Below, one piece after another: positions 22,464 to 34,846 of a stretch of DNA of 48,101 nucleotides. The DNA is from Priapulus caudatus (taxonomy: Eukaryota; Priapulida; Priapulimorpha; Priapulimorphida; Priapulidae), in assembly GCF_000485595.1 (NCBI RefSeq), contig NW_014577099.1, positions 266,117 through 314,217 of the forward strand. Reading direction: 5' to 3'. Position numbers and translations under genes: made by a program. How positions within the stretch are numbered: position 1 is the first letter of the stretch; every line of letters starts with the position of its first letter. The notes beneath the pieces are model-generated. The model had not been told where the DNA came from, did no database searches, and saw nothing but the letters and a program-made list of their open reading frames with translations.

Positions 22464-23598
22464 GAAAATTATATCATAAATGTGTGTTATATCATAGGTG
22501 TCACTATGTAAGGTAGGGTGCAGATTGAGACGATGCAGAATATTTTCAAATGTAAAAGTAGGTGGAGGGTAGAGCAAGTTGGATGAAGACTCTCTTTAGC
22601 TCTTCGGCTGAACTACTCCCTGCCTTCTACCCTAACTACACTTCTCCCTCATCTCACCACTTCATTTCCCTTTTCCTCTTTCCACCTGTCCGCTCATCTA
22701 CTTCATCATTTACTATTCATCTCCACCGTTCATTACCTTTTTCATCTTACATTGTATAAACTTTTATTCCTCTTATCTTTACCTAATAATTATACCTTCT
22801 TATAACCACCTATTCACCTTCCCCTCCTCCGCTCTCCTTCCCGCTCAAAGTTGACAAACTTTTCCACATAGCAACATAGTCCATTAATTTAAGATTTTAA
22901 GCAAGTTATCTTCCTGTCAGTAGTGGCTCTATTAAGTAGTTTAGATTATTGCAATAACGTCGCTGTAACAGTATAAGTCAATCTATTATCAAACATATTA
23001 GATCATGTAGTAATAAAAAACTTACATTTTTAATAATTCACACTGCCACGTCATGACAATACATCGTACAATTCGGTTATTCCTATCATAGGGTATGTAT
23101 GTGCATACGAAATTACTCTTCAATTGCTTAACTAATGTGTACACATTTTGAAATTTCATTCAACTCTGTAACTAACATAACAAACGATATCAATGTTCTA
23201 ACTTAGAGAAAAATCAATGGAATCAATTACCCTACAATTGGATGCTGACAAATGATACTGGTGAAATTTAATTAACTAGTTTAGATAAAACGATATTATA
23301 TAGCATGTTAGGATGTGAAAGGTAAATTTTGTCACTAGTATCTAGTGCTTTTCATGTAAATTTCAATTTATATGTCATTTTATAAAAATTTTGTTTAGCT
23401 GATGGTTAGTAGATTAAATGCTAACTAATAAGACTGTCTTGAATACAAATAAACTCTCGGTTTTGACCATCTTTAATTGTGATGTAGCATTCCAGGATAT
23501 ATATGTAGATTATACATAGGTCTGAAATGGAATATCTGGCGGGTTACTTACCTAATTTACTTAGTAATTTAATTTTAATTTAATTTTAGTTACTTAAT
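22464..23598. other. Convergent intergenic spacer
   Basis: Bases 22600-22850 are strongly pyrimidine-rich on the plus strand, with no gene. AATAAA at 23012-23017 is a candidate distal poly(A) signal for SDR16C gene B. The complement of 23599-23604 gives AATAAA for the oppositely oriented PRDM15-like gene, about 155 nt beyond its stop. Confidence 0.45.
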
Positions 23599-23758
23599 TT
23601 TATTAGTAATTAATAAATTTACTTTATCACCAAACACTTTTCCCAGTCAATAAAATGTGCAGCAAAAATAACCAAGGCACTTACTTTCTTATCCTGTGAT
23701 TTGCTTAAATTGGAACTAGGATTTAATAACAATAGGATACAACAAGTTTAATAAATAA

Positions 23759-26700
23759 TTACTCTTTTAAAACTTCAAAAGTTATAACTGTATTTGGATC
23801 TTGTCTCTGTACAGATTCGATGGCTTCTATAAAGCCAGGTATCTGAACAAGCTGTTGAAGTGTAGACTTGGATTCATTATTTGTTGCGACGATGCGATGT
23901 AGATCATTTTCATCCACAACGCCTTCATTGTTTTCAACAGGGATCTGCTCCTCAGTTAAGTGGATTTCTTCGAGATCTTGGGCAGGTGGAATCTCTATGT
24001 GCTGAATAACACCAGTATCTGAAATGTCTCCACTAATGAAAATCTGTCTGACCTGCTCGTTTGAAGCATTCTGCAAGGATCCAGTATCAGCTCCTTGGAG
24101 TTGATTTAGGGACATGAGTGTTTCTACAACTCCATCCTGTTGTTTGTTCTTAATAAGCTGCTCGATGTAACCGGTCTTATCCCACTCATAGCGCAAGTCC
24201 GCATGCTTCTTCCGCAGGTGACGACGAAGGCTATGCCTCAGCTTTACCGTCGTTGGACAAAACTCACATGTCAGAGTTAGATTGCTGTGAAGGATCTTCT
24301 CGTGTTGTTTTAGTAGATGTTTTTTCACAAATGGCTTATTGCAAACCTCGCAAATGAACCTCACCGTCTGTGTATGCTCTAACACGTGAATGGCCAGGTA
24401 CTCCTTTGATCCGAAGCTTTTGCCGCAGTACGAACAAGGAAACTTTATGCCGTCAATGTGCGTGTTCCTGTGCTTTAACATGTTGCCCTTCTGGGAGAAG
24501 AACTTTCCACAAACATCACAGGAGTATTGCTTTTCCTCCTCATGCAGTCTCATGTGCATTATGAGCGAGTGTCTGGACTTCACCATCTTGCCACACTCTA
24601 CACACTGGAACTTACACTCGGCAGAATGCACCATGGAGTGGTCTTTGAGCGCGTCCTTTCGGTGAAACTTCTTGCCGCACTCGTCGCACACAAAGTTCTT
24701 CTGTCCGTGCAGGAGACGGTGCTGGTTGAGGTTACTGCGCGAGTTGAACTGCGTGCCGCATACCTCGCACACCAACGTCTCAAAATGAACCTCCTTGTCG
24801 ATCTGCTTGCGAAGCTTCACAATTCCGTCCGCACCCTTGCACACGTGTGCCATCATGTTGTCCCTACGGTGGAAGTGCGTTCCGCAGTGCATGCACTCGT
24901 ACTTCGGATCGTTGTGGATCTCCATGTGCTTGTTGAGGTTCGACACGCTCTTGAACACCTTGCCGCACGTCTGACACTTCGGAGCGATCTCGGCGCAGAT
25001 GTGCATCTCCAGGCGCGAGCGCTTCGGGAACCTGCAGCCACACTTGCTGCAGACGTGAACGTGCGTGTGAGTCATCTGGTGCTGTCTGTACGAAGGCACG
25101 TCAGTGTACTCCAGCTTGCACTTGCTGCATTCAATCACGCCAAATGTTTCAATCTCCTGCACTTTGCTGCAGAATCGCATGTGGTTAAAGAGACACTCCT
25201 TGCCGCTGAGCCACTTCTTGCATATCTCGCAGGCGAATTCGCCCGTGTGCAAAGGAAGGTGCTTCGTCAGGTATTTCTCCTTGGCAAACTTTTTTTCACA
25301 GATATCGCAACCGAAGACTTTGTCTCGTGGTGTTACAGCACAACTATGGTTCTCCAGAGAGCTTTTGCTGGTGTACGTTTTGTTACACAAGTTGCATATA
25401 AATCGACCCTTGTGCTTGTTGCTGTGGCGATCCAATAGTTTCTGCGTGTTGAATGCTTTGTAGCATAACTTGCAAAAATACTGGCATTCGCTATAACTAC
25501 AGGCATGGCTTTCAAGTTCCTTAACTGTACTGAATTTTCTTTGGCATTTGCTGCAGTGGTGGCTTGACAAATGGGTCTGTAGGTGACGGTAAAGTTCCAT
25601 CATGTTGTTAAATATACGTCCACAGATGTCACACTTTGCTTGCTGTGACTTTCCCAGATTTATGCATACATGATCATCAAGAATATCTCTTCTTGAAAAC
25701 TTTCTATCACATATTTGGCATTGGAACCTGCCTTCATGAAGTGCCATGTGTCGACTCAAAGAGGTTTTTCTAGTGAATGATTTCTTGCATATTTTACACT
25801 CAAATATTTTACTCAGATTTTGAGAGTTCTGGCTAACAACATCCATAGATTTGTCTGCCTCTTCCATACTATCCAATGTTAAATTTCCATTAGCTGGACT
25901 GACATCATCTGCCTCATTATCTGAAAGGGAGTCTTCATTTGTCACTACAGCATTTTCTACTACATTGTTGTCCTCATTAAAGGCTACCTCTGAGACAGCA
26001 CATTCTTCCATATTCTCTGACGAGTGATCACTATCTTCCAGTTGTTCTATTGGTTCATTTTTTACACGGAGCCCTGCACTAAGAAAATGGCCAGGTGTCA
26101 GTGTTTCAAGAAGAACAACTGGCTTCAACTTGCCACTGACACTGGCCTCACTGTGCTGCCCGTGTGTACACATAGAAACGTGGCTGTTATACTGATAACG
26201 GGGGACTACCTTCCCACAGAGACTGCACTGGCGCTGATTCGAATCGTATGTGTGCTTGCGCATGTGGGGTCGCAGCACGGCCATGCTCTGAAAGCACTCT
26301 CCGCAATGCTTACACAGCAGCTGCTTGTGCTCCCGCCGATGCTTCGTTAACTGACCTTTGGTGCGGAAATATTCCTGGCACTCTTCGCAGTGATGTTTGC
26401 CATGTTTTGCGGAGGTTTTCACCTTGCGGTTGTTACGTTTCCTGCCTGGTTCTAATTTGGTTTTTTTGTTCGCAGTGATGCGAACACCATCCTTTTTTCT
26501 ACATGCTACCTCTGCAGTTTTCCGCATCTTTTTACCCAATGATGCTGTGCTCCCTGTTTCTCCCGTGAAATGTCCCATTAAGTGCTTCGCCAAGTCACCA
26601 GTGTCTGCAAAAAATCAATTTGAGCTCTTGTTATGTTTAGACCATGCTTATTTCAACATAAGAGTTGCTTACTATCTACCACTTGCCTGGGGGCTAAGTA

Positions 26701-29700
26701 ATGTCAGCATGCTGTTCAAAGCATGCATAAAAATAGTAATAATACTTGAACCCCTATTTAGCACATAACAAACAAAAGGTGAAAGATGTCTCAAAAATTA
26801 TAAATAACTTTCATTATGACTTAAACTTGAATTATAAATATACATGTATTACATTATATGAGGACAATGAATGAGTGTGGAGGAGCAGGAGTACCCTACG
26901 TTTTAGAAGCCACCTCATATGCATCTGGCTTAAAATAATATACCATTGTTAAATTGATGAATATCCAAACCATTCTAGAGTATTTTCGGCACAATCGGTG
27001 TCACATCACTTACCTACAAATGATAGACCACACCAACCGCACTTGCATTCTGCAACCAGTGTAATTTTCTCTGGATTTACACTGTCGCTGACATCGTTCT
27101 GCTCTAGTTGTTCATCCACTTGCAGGGCAACACTTGCCTCAACAGCTGAAAGAAAGACAAGAGTTAAAGATACTGTTAGGGCTGGGAGGTGATTTTCAAT
27201 CAAAATTTCAATACCCACTTTATTTGATAGATCGCACCCATGAGCAGCTATGTATACGTAGAAATTATGTATGTAGCCTCCCAAACAGTTCCAAATCCCT
27301 GCATTAGTCAATTCTTAACACAGGCGTTCAATCACGAAAAATTTAGAAAAGTGCTAATATCTCCATTGTAAGAAATGCTGAAGTTGTTAATTTTTCAAAT
27401 GCTATTTCTCTAAACTCACAACTGTGATTCCATAAATTATTGTTACGTTTCAATCCTAACATATCAAAGGAAAAAAGGGTCCCCGGAACTTTTTAAAAAT
27501 ATTATATTTTATAAGTTATGGCTCTTTGTTTACGAAATTGTTGCATTTTGAAAATCACTACAAATTTTCGTACATCTTTTCAACTTATTTCCTAAACTAA
27601 AACATTAAAAAAAAATTCCAGGGACTCTTTTTTAGTTCATATTATGAACAACTTATGGTTAAAAGGTTAGGTACCAACTCTGGTGTTTCTGAGAAATAAC
27701 AATTCACAATTTTTGCCGTCACTTAGGGCGCGTTTGTTTGGTCGGATCCACGGATCTCGATCCGATGGATTCGTTGATCTGACTGATTGTTTGGTCGGAT
27801 CACTTGATCTCGATCCACCTAACCTGACCCTGCTAGCGAGGAGGATTCCAACGGGATCCAATATGGCGGACCGCGCCTCAGCCAATCACAGCTTGTTCTT
27901 TGTTATGGACCATCCCGTGATAGGTCACAGCAAAACGTGAACCGGTAAAAGTGAGTTTGCGTTTGTTTGGTCGGATCAGGATCACATGATCTCGATCAGA
28001 CGGATTCGTCCCAAACAAACGCGCCCTTAATTAGCAGTAAATTGAAAAAAATAATTTCTTCAGGAGCATAGAGAGACATCTCTCTTATGTAATGGATATG
28101 AGTTTGATTGAATTTGATGAGCAGTTATGTTGCAATGCCCTTTACAGTGTTAACCGTCCGTAACCCTAACAGTATCCTTAACTACATCCACATAGAAGTT
28201 GTACAAAAAAATACGAAGATAAAGAAAACTTTGGGGAAGTGAAAAATGACTAATAAAACTGTTGTTTATTAAAGGCATAATAGGTCCATTGATTATGCAA
28301 TTTTAACGAATGCTAGAGTAACTGGCCTCTTGTGTAGTTAATAAGTACATTACCTTATAGCCAAACGCGTATTAGTTTGTCCAATATCACTGCTAGTTAC
28401 TAAGAAATGTCGAATTGAAATCTACAGTCCAAAAATCGGTTGGCCACACTTTCAAAAAGCTGCCGCGAAGCGGGTGTGATACAGATTTATAGTGCACCGG
28501 ACATTTTCGCACGCATACTCTGCCGTACGCAATGCTATCATCAGTGATTTCGATCCTTAATTGTGGTCTTAATTGTGGATTGGGTTGATTGTGGTCTTAA
28601 TTGTGGTGGGCTATTACACTATGAAATGGGAAACACGTAAATGGTGCAGAACACACGAACGAAAACTGACACCCACGGACTATCTATAAACGGACAGCCC
28701 AGATAAAACGTTATATCCTTATCTTGTCATTTTACCTTATCACGAACGTCCGTGTTTATTACATTCATGCAGTATCTCTGCGCACTGGGAGATCATCTCC
28801 AGCTATTACCGTTGCAATACCAGCTATTGCAAGCTCTTGCTGCTGGCACGCTGCCGCTCGCTGCCGCTCAGCTGGCACGCTAGCGATAGTACAGTGCCGT
28901 AACTGTATACGTAACAGTAGGCCCTACGCTAGCTATGATTGTAATGAACGTAAAATCCACGTACGAATCACGGGCGCTCGTGATAATGAAGTAGGCTGTG
29001 TTTGGGGCCAACACTATGGGGGGATCGCTGACTAACCACGGCCACAGACTAAACATGGAAAGCAAACGGCACTACGCGTATTTACGTATATTGGTCAAAC
29101 GAATACACCTGTGTTCGAAATTGAAGACATGTGGGTACCCGTTCATTAGTACCCATGGTTATTTACTTGTGCCTCAATACCGAGAATACACCCAGATACA
29201 TACTACTAGCTCATTAGTCGTTATAAGCATCCCGGGACAAACAATTCTCTGTTAAACACCCGTAGCAACACGTGACGTCACCGAACCGAAATCGAGGCTA
29301 TATTGCTTGGCAAGCAATTTAGCATTGGCGCCAGATTACCAGATTTACGGATTTCAATTCGACATTTCTTAGTAACTAGCAGTGATATTGGACAAACTAA
29401 TACGCGTTTGGCTATAAGGTAATGTACTTATTAACTACACAAGGTGCCAGTTACTCTAGTATTCGTTAAAATTGCATAATCAATGGACCTATTATGCCTT
29501 TAACGCTGACACTATAACTACGTTTCTAAATACAATTTATTTCTCTGATTTTAACTCTCATTTTTATACCCATAGATTGAAACACATGAATGCTGCATAC
29601 CTGAAAACACTTCTACGGGGTGAATTGGTTTTTTCAGTTTTCTTGCGTATGCCGGTGCATACCATACTCGTAACTCCTGCCCTTCCTCAATTTCCTTTGT

Positions 29701-32580
29701 AGCAGTGAAGAATATCTCACTTCCTAATTGATAAGCAATCATGTTCTGTATCTCGACCGAGTCGGCTGGCCTCACGAGACACATCCAATTGCACTGGTGT
29801 TCATCTGTTGTGTCGAGCAGTACTCCAGATCCATCTTTTGACAAGACCTGGAAATACATTCCCCTCGAATTTACAACTATTAGCAACGCAATGTTTACAA
29901 TTTTTTGACGATTGGGGTGAAGATCATTAATCTAATAAACCATATTATAAGGATAAAAGCATGATATTGTATGTTTTGCTAAATGTTTTTTTGGGTACTT
30001 ACTACTTACTATAATAGCTTAAATGCGAAATCTGGTTTTCTACTCACACTGGAGTGGGTTGGTATGTCTATGTTAGCTCATCTGGGTGAAAACCTTAATT
30101 CATCTAACCTGGGATTTCTTTTTTATTATTTTCACTTTATTGTTACTTCTACAGTGCTTAAAATACAGGAGAGCCTGGCAAGGATATAATTTCAGCAATG
30201 CTTCTGGAGTTAAATTAAAATCTGAGAGTGGGTAGGGATATTCGGTAGTAAACAGACTAACTTAGGGTGCAAAATTAACCTGCTTTGTCTGGTAGTCATA
30301 TGGACCGCTAAAATCTGGTAATCCGCTGCGACTTCTGGTTCAGAATTTTGGTATTTCACGAGTTTTGGCAGAACGAGCACTGTCGCTCTCTGTCATAGCA
30401 TAAGCAACAAAATTGGCTACGTCCATGTTATTGATCAATGTACCTGATAATGCATAGTTTGAACTTTGAAGTATATTTGATAATTGATGGTTTAATTGAT
30501 TTAAAATGTTAAAACAACTTGCAGGACAGAAAAATTATTTAGATTATCAGTTTATTCGTCCGTGTTAGTGAAAAACTGACATATATATGTTGACGCAGAC
30601 ACTCAGGTAGTCTACCGGACTAGTTGTTACTGCAATCTACTTGTCCGTGAGTAAATCTGGTAGCTTCAGGCTAATGGACTACCATTAATTTCGAATCCTG
30701 CTAACCACTTTGCTGAGAACGTATTTAACATCGCGATTGCTTTGTGATACAATTACTCCTCCTATTTGTTCTGCAAGGGGGGACATTTATCGCTATGTTT
30801 CTGACAGAGCTATTCGTGTATCATAGAGTTTTCCCTCAGAATTTCAGAAGGCACGTCGGGCAATCGGGCAATTCATCCCTGATTGTTAATTGGAGTCATT
30901 CATGTGTGTCGTAAACGGCCCCATTACATAGTTAAACTCCATCATTTCAGAGACATATATATCCATAAAGTCATAAAACTCAGCATTACTGTATTTGGAT
31001 TGTCAAAAGTAAATACCGCTGGAAATTCAGGCATGTCGATTAGGCAATTAAGGCATGTCAGATGATTTATGGGATATCTCCAATTAGCCTTAGCTTTGAA
31101 AAAATTTCAGGCCCAGCCATGAGCTCATTACATGGGGAGAACCCTGCATAATAGTATTCGTAGGTTTCACCAAAGCGCTAACAATAGTCAAAATTGATAG
31201 ATCTTAAGATCTGATGATGATCTTACAGTATTCCCCTGATTTTTACGAGATTCTTGTATACACATGTATGCATATATATGATGTGTAGGTAATTGCTATG
31301 TTACTATCAAAGCTGAGCCATATCAACAATGACAGCAGATAACACACTAAACTTGATACCATTATCACATTTATTGGAATTAGTTTACCTTTAATTGGAA
31401 TCCTTCCTCTTCGTTTGCATAAAGAACACGTTTAGCTTCAAAAGGCCCAAACTGTGCCTTTGCAGAAATATTTTCTACTGCTAGGATTCCTGTTGTTCCA
31501 TCTGGACAGTCAACAATTTCTAGGTGTTTTGGAAGGGTGAGTCGTGCCCTTGACTGCGCAGATTGATGGAGCTTCGTGTCAGCAGAACACAGGGCCAACT
31601 CTGGGCAAGCCTCTGTGGGATGGTCTGCTCCACACACATCACAACCTACGAAGTACACATGGAATACTCATTATTACCTCCGCCAAGGGGTTGGCAGGTT
31701 ATGTTTTCACCGGCGTGTGTTTGTTGGTTTGTGGGTTTGTTTGTGTACAGCCTAACTGAAAAAGTTATCGATGGATTGTCATAAAATAATCAGGATAGGT
31801 CAGAAATGGGCTAACTTAGAATTGATTATATTTTGGTAGTGATCCGGATCCAATTAATTACTTGAATTTTAAGGATAGGCCAGAAATGGGGTAACTTAGA
31901 ATTGATTACATTTTGGTGGTCATCCAGATCCAATTAATTATTTAATTAATTAATTAATAAAATTTTCCACAGTGAAAGAATTGAGCTGCCTTGGCGGAGG
32001 TCTGCGCTCTCCGAATGCTCTAGTCTGCATATGTTTTAATCATTTCAAATTTTGACAAAATGCTGCACTTTACTCTAATTTTATATAGATTTTCCTACAG
32101 CATATTTTATCCAATTTCTAACCCGTTACCTTAGGCCACAGTTAAAAAAATCTTTGTTTGCCTTCACCCGACCCAGGCTGAAAAGTTTGGCTAGGTAGGT
32201 TGGCGTTTTTTTGAGGGCGGGGTCTTTTTACAAATTCAGCATGGCGTCTACATGCTCGGGTGTGCTTGCGTGGAAATACCTTTTATGCTGAATGTTTGTT
32301 TTGCTTGGTACATATAATGTATTGCCTACAGATTTAAATATAATGTACAGCGATACAATTTGTTACAAAAAAATATCAATAAATTTTTTAGAGTCGGCCC
32401 CTTTTTGCCAAGTCGGTCGGGTGAGGGCAAACAAACAATATTTTTTATTAGGGCCTTAACTATTGGCACAACAGGATAACAATATTACTGCATCAGAAAT
32501 ACTTAATACGGAATACCTGATATGACTAAACCATCCACAACTTCTGTTTCCATTTCCGAAGAAGTGATCGATATTTCCAT
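23759..32580 (-). CDS. PRDM15: PRDM15-like PR/SET-domain zinc-finger protein (5 coding exons)
   Basis: Predicted nuclear DNA-binding transcriptional regulator. Coding exons: 32580-32517, 31645-31389, 29847-29601, 27145-27014 and 26604-23759. All junctions are GT-AG, phases agree, total 1181 aa, close to vertebrate PRDM15. An N-terminal zinc knuckle (C23, C26, H30, C35) precedes a PR domain at about 57-177 containing FGPFEAKRV, NWMCLVRPA and ELRVWYAPAYA, closest to PRDM15. The first C2H2 finger (C225, C228, H241, H245) is split by the last intron, and its residue 234 is formed across the junction. A basic stretch (about 279-305) may be an NLS. Then 22 more fingers follow to about residue 1034, with an acidic linker between fingers 4 and 5 and a finger-free, acidic/Q-rich C-terminus. 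Fingers 4-17 alternate C2HC and C2H2. ATG 32580 is chosen because, if a noncoding exon with its donor at 33896 is used, an in-frame TGA falls just upstream. Confidence 0.93.
26605..27013 (-). other. Last intron of PRDM15-like gene
   Basis: Donor GTAAGT after 27014 and acceptor TTTTTTGCAG before 26604. It splits finger 1 between its cysteine and histidine pairs. No repeat or gene recognised inside. Confidence 0.8.
27726..28026. mobile_element. Harbinger-like MITE with TTA target duplication
   Basis: Ends are GGGCGCGTTTGTTTGG and its complement (CAAACAAACGCGCCC). TTA flanks both ends (27723-27725 and 28027-28029). GGTCGGATC-type motifs repeat near both ends. A 3-bp TTA/TAA duplication with GGG-starting ends is the PIF/Harbinger pattern. 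Non-autonomous, in a PRDM15-like intron. Relatives at 32778-33010 and 34525-34578. Confidence 0.8.
28273..29499. mobile_element. TTAA-flanked MITE, copy 2 (1.2 kb)
   Basis: Starts AGGCATAATAGGTCCATTG and ends with its complement, flanked by TTAA at 28269-28272 and 29500-29503. Inverted arms extend at least 125 bp on each side (shared AAACGCGTATTAGTTTGTCC). The interior includes a block matching 13380-13550 of copy 1 in inverse orientation (ATAAATCTGTATCAC). It lies in the 27146-29600 intron of the PRDM15-like gene. The ORF at 28724-29035 inside it is not recognised. Confidence 0.88.
29848..31388 (-). other. Intron within the PR-domain coding region
   Basis: Separates the two PR-domain exons (phase 0). 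No mobile element or gene was recognised inside it; the composition is ordinary. Confidence 0.7.
31677..32000. mobile_element. MITE-like repeat with CCTCCGCCAAGG ends
   Basis: CCTCCGCCAAGG at 31677-31688 and CCTTGGCGGAGG at 31989-32000 form inverted ends. The interior has a TTTGTTTGTG run and two tandem, slightly diverged units (about 31790-31855 and 31868-31945) sharing GAATTGATTA and TTTTGGTGG. I recall repeats with these ends and a following GTCTGCGCTCTCCGA motif from many marine animal genomes. Lies in the first coding intron of the PRDM15-like gene. Confidence 0.75.
32131..32458. mobile_element. MITE with ~45-bp imperfect terminal inverted repeats
   Basis: The left end TTAGGCC...TTTGTTTGCCTTCACCCGACC pairs with the right end GGTCGGGTGAGGGCAAACAA...GGGCCTTAA. 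It lies in the first coding intron of the PRDM15-like gene. No ORF. Superfamily unassigned; the flanking duplication is not clear. Confidence 0.65.
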
Positions 32581-32777
32581 TGCTCTGCAATAAATGTACT
32601 AATTTAACAGTAGTACTAGTAGGGTAATGTATTGACTGTACAAACACAAAACAAAAAACATTGATTTGTTGCCATTCCAGCATCCAGCTACCTAGATCTA
32701 TTACGAAGTCTCCAGCATCCCATTTTCATCAGAACATTTCATGGAGTGTACAAACGAAGTTTCTGTTTTTTTCTTAT

Positions 32778-33010
32778 TCGGTCCGTTTGTCTGGGACAAA
32801 TCTGTCTGATCAGGATCACCTGATCCCGATCTACCCAAACAAATGCAAACGCAGTTCCAACGGATCACGTTTTGCTGTGACCTGTTACAGGATGGTACAA
32901 CAAACAACAAGCAGTGATTGGCTGGGTCGCACGCCGCCATATTGGATCCCCTTTGAATCTACCTCGCCAGCAAGTACTGCAACTTGTGATCAAGATCATT
33001 GATCGGCAAC
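32778..33010. mobile_element. Diverged copy of the Harbinger-like MITE (inverted)
   Basis: The core 32860-32950 is the reverse complement of 27850-27937: both share GGATCCAATATGGCGG, CAGCCAATCAC and GGTCACAGCAAAACGTGA. The ends are degraded. It lies just upstream of the PRDM15-like first coding exon. Confidence 0.75.
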
Positions 33011-34524
33011 AAATTGCAATCAACTGGCTAGTGCAAATCTGTTAACTGATTGGCTAATTTTGTTTCATAAGCCTAAAACGATTTAGAAGGTAGATTCGCA
33101 CCTAATCTGTAATCAATAAAAATTTATTATATTATTGATATGCAGGGTGTGAAATTAATGGGAGTCCGAAGTCAAATACTCCCTGATTTACTGTCGGACT
33201 CCCTGATTTGACATATATATATATGCAAGAGTCCGTGTGACTTCATGAAAATTCTGCCATACTAACTAGTTCACTCCAGAGCACGGCCTCATGGAATTAC
33301 CGTATTTTTCCAGCAAATGTCCATGAAAATTTGGCAGACGTGCAACCGGTTACAATAACGGTGTGATATTGGATACACAATATATTGGATATTGGATATA
33401 CAATATCCGTTACAATAACGGATACAATATTGTGATACATATTAAGTTCCAGGATAGCGAAGAAAGGTTCGTGTTTAGAATAAACCCAGTTTGGAAATTC
33501 TAGTCTCTGAAAACGCACAAGCAAACTGCCCTGAGTGATTCACTCAGGGGTTCCTCCAAAGACAAGAATAGGCTCGCGTTGTAACTTGTGACCATATCCT
33601 GTGTTTGGGTTACATTATTGTATCTAGTTGATATACATAATACAGTGACACAACAGTGGAAGTGTAGGGGTAGTATTTGTGAATGTGCGTTCATCTATTT
33701 TCAGTTTTTACTCACTATGTCCCAAGTGCCTGCGAGTACTACTACTACTAGTCTACACTACAGTACATTGTACAATACACTTAATGACTTATACAGTGTC
33801 AGTGAGTAGGCTGTAGGGCCTACGTAGGCCTACACTGAGTATGTAGGCCTACTGTAATTTGTAAATGCCGTTCAACATTACAACACACAAACTTACCACA
33901 TGAACGCCATTGTGCACAATCTCCCTCCCTTACGCTTGCCCGCTTATGCCTATGAGGCTATGTATTTCATGGTGCTAAATCAATCAGTCTAATCTAATAG
34001 TAATAGAACTATTAGTATTAGTATTAGAAGGAATCTACTACTTCCTCAGGATACAACTATCAAATACGGCGCCGTTTACGGTTTACCAACACGCAACGCA
34101 GAAGTATGTTATTCATGCTTGAGAAACTCGCAACGAAACGGAACACCCTGGACCTAGTCACTTTACACTGACGCCAGAGTATTATTTCTCTGCTCACTGC
34201 GATAATAAACTAGTATTATATAAAACTCACTATAATAAAATAACAGTCTTTACAAAATAATCGTGGATCTCACTTGACAACGTGGCTACATCAAATTTAT
34301 CCGATTTCACAAACCTCGATTCGAAAAGAGCCTTCAGGTTTTAACGGCAGCCATTTGCACAGTTTAGGCGAGATTTTAGATTGGTTCCGGTCTCATTGGT
34401 ACGTCAACCGATTATCAGAGCGAAGTGACAGCGCAACCAATCTAGCGGCGTAAACAACTAGTAGGTGGCTATCTACTAAAACATAAGAACAGTTATGTAT
34501 TTGCATGCTAAAGATCTTCCGAAG
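33011..34524. other. Candidate 5' region of PRDM15-like gene
   Basis: No coding gene recognised. On the minus strand a consensus donor (GTAAGT starting at 33896) could end an untranslated first exon. GATACAATAT-type short repeats occur at about 33360-33435. A one-arm copy of the hairpin at 34741-34846 (GGGTTACATTATTGTATCTA) lies at about 33605-33630. TTAGTATTAG microrepeats occur near 34000-34030. Confidence 0.4.
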
Positions 34525-34578
34525 TTGATCAGCGAATCCATCGGATTCGAGATCCGTGGATCCCACCAAACAAACAGA
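34525..34578. mobile_element. End fragment of the Harbinger-like MITE
   Basis: GCGAATCCATCGGATTCGAG and GATCCGTGGATCC followed by CCAAACAAAC match, in reverse complement, the left end of the element at 27726-28026. Confidence 0.65.
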
Positions 34579-34740
34579 CAATACGAATATATTATAATTT
34601 ATATATATTCGTATATATATATATATATATTTATGTGTCAGTGTGCAGCGGCAGCAGCAATGCCAATGGCGGCAGCCAGTAAGTAGTGTACGTTGTACTT
34701 GTAGGCCTAGTAATACTATAGTATAGCCTATACGGCTATA

Positions 34741-34846
34741 GGTTTAAACTAGATACAATAATGTAACCCAAACCCAAGAGGATAGGTTAATCGCCCAAAC
34801 CCTATCCTCTTGGGTTTGGGTTACATTATTGTATCTAGTTTAAACC
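34741..34846. repeat. Perfect 46-bp inverted repeat (hairpin, 14-nt loop)
   Basis: Arms 34741-34786 and 34801-34846 are exact complements by eye (starting GGTTTAAACTAGATACAATA). The lack of any mismatch suggests a recent origin or active conversion. Confidence 0.92.

Noticed and set aside
24527-25438. 303-codon open frame on the plus strand, antisense to the zinc-finger exon
   Set aside because: It lies opposite the GC-rich part of a clear zinc-finger coding exon; its L/V/A/H-rich product has no domain and is explained by codon bias of the real gene.
28724-29035. 103-codon frame inside the TTAA element, possible transposase
   Set aside because: Too short, with no DDE or zinc motif; the element looks non-autonomous.
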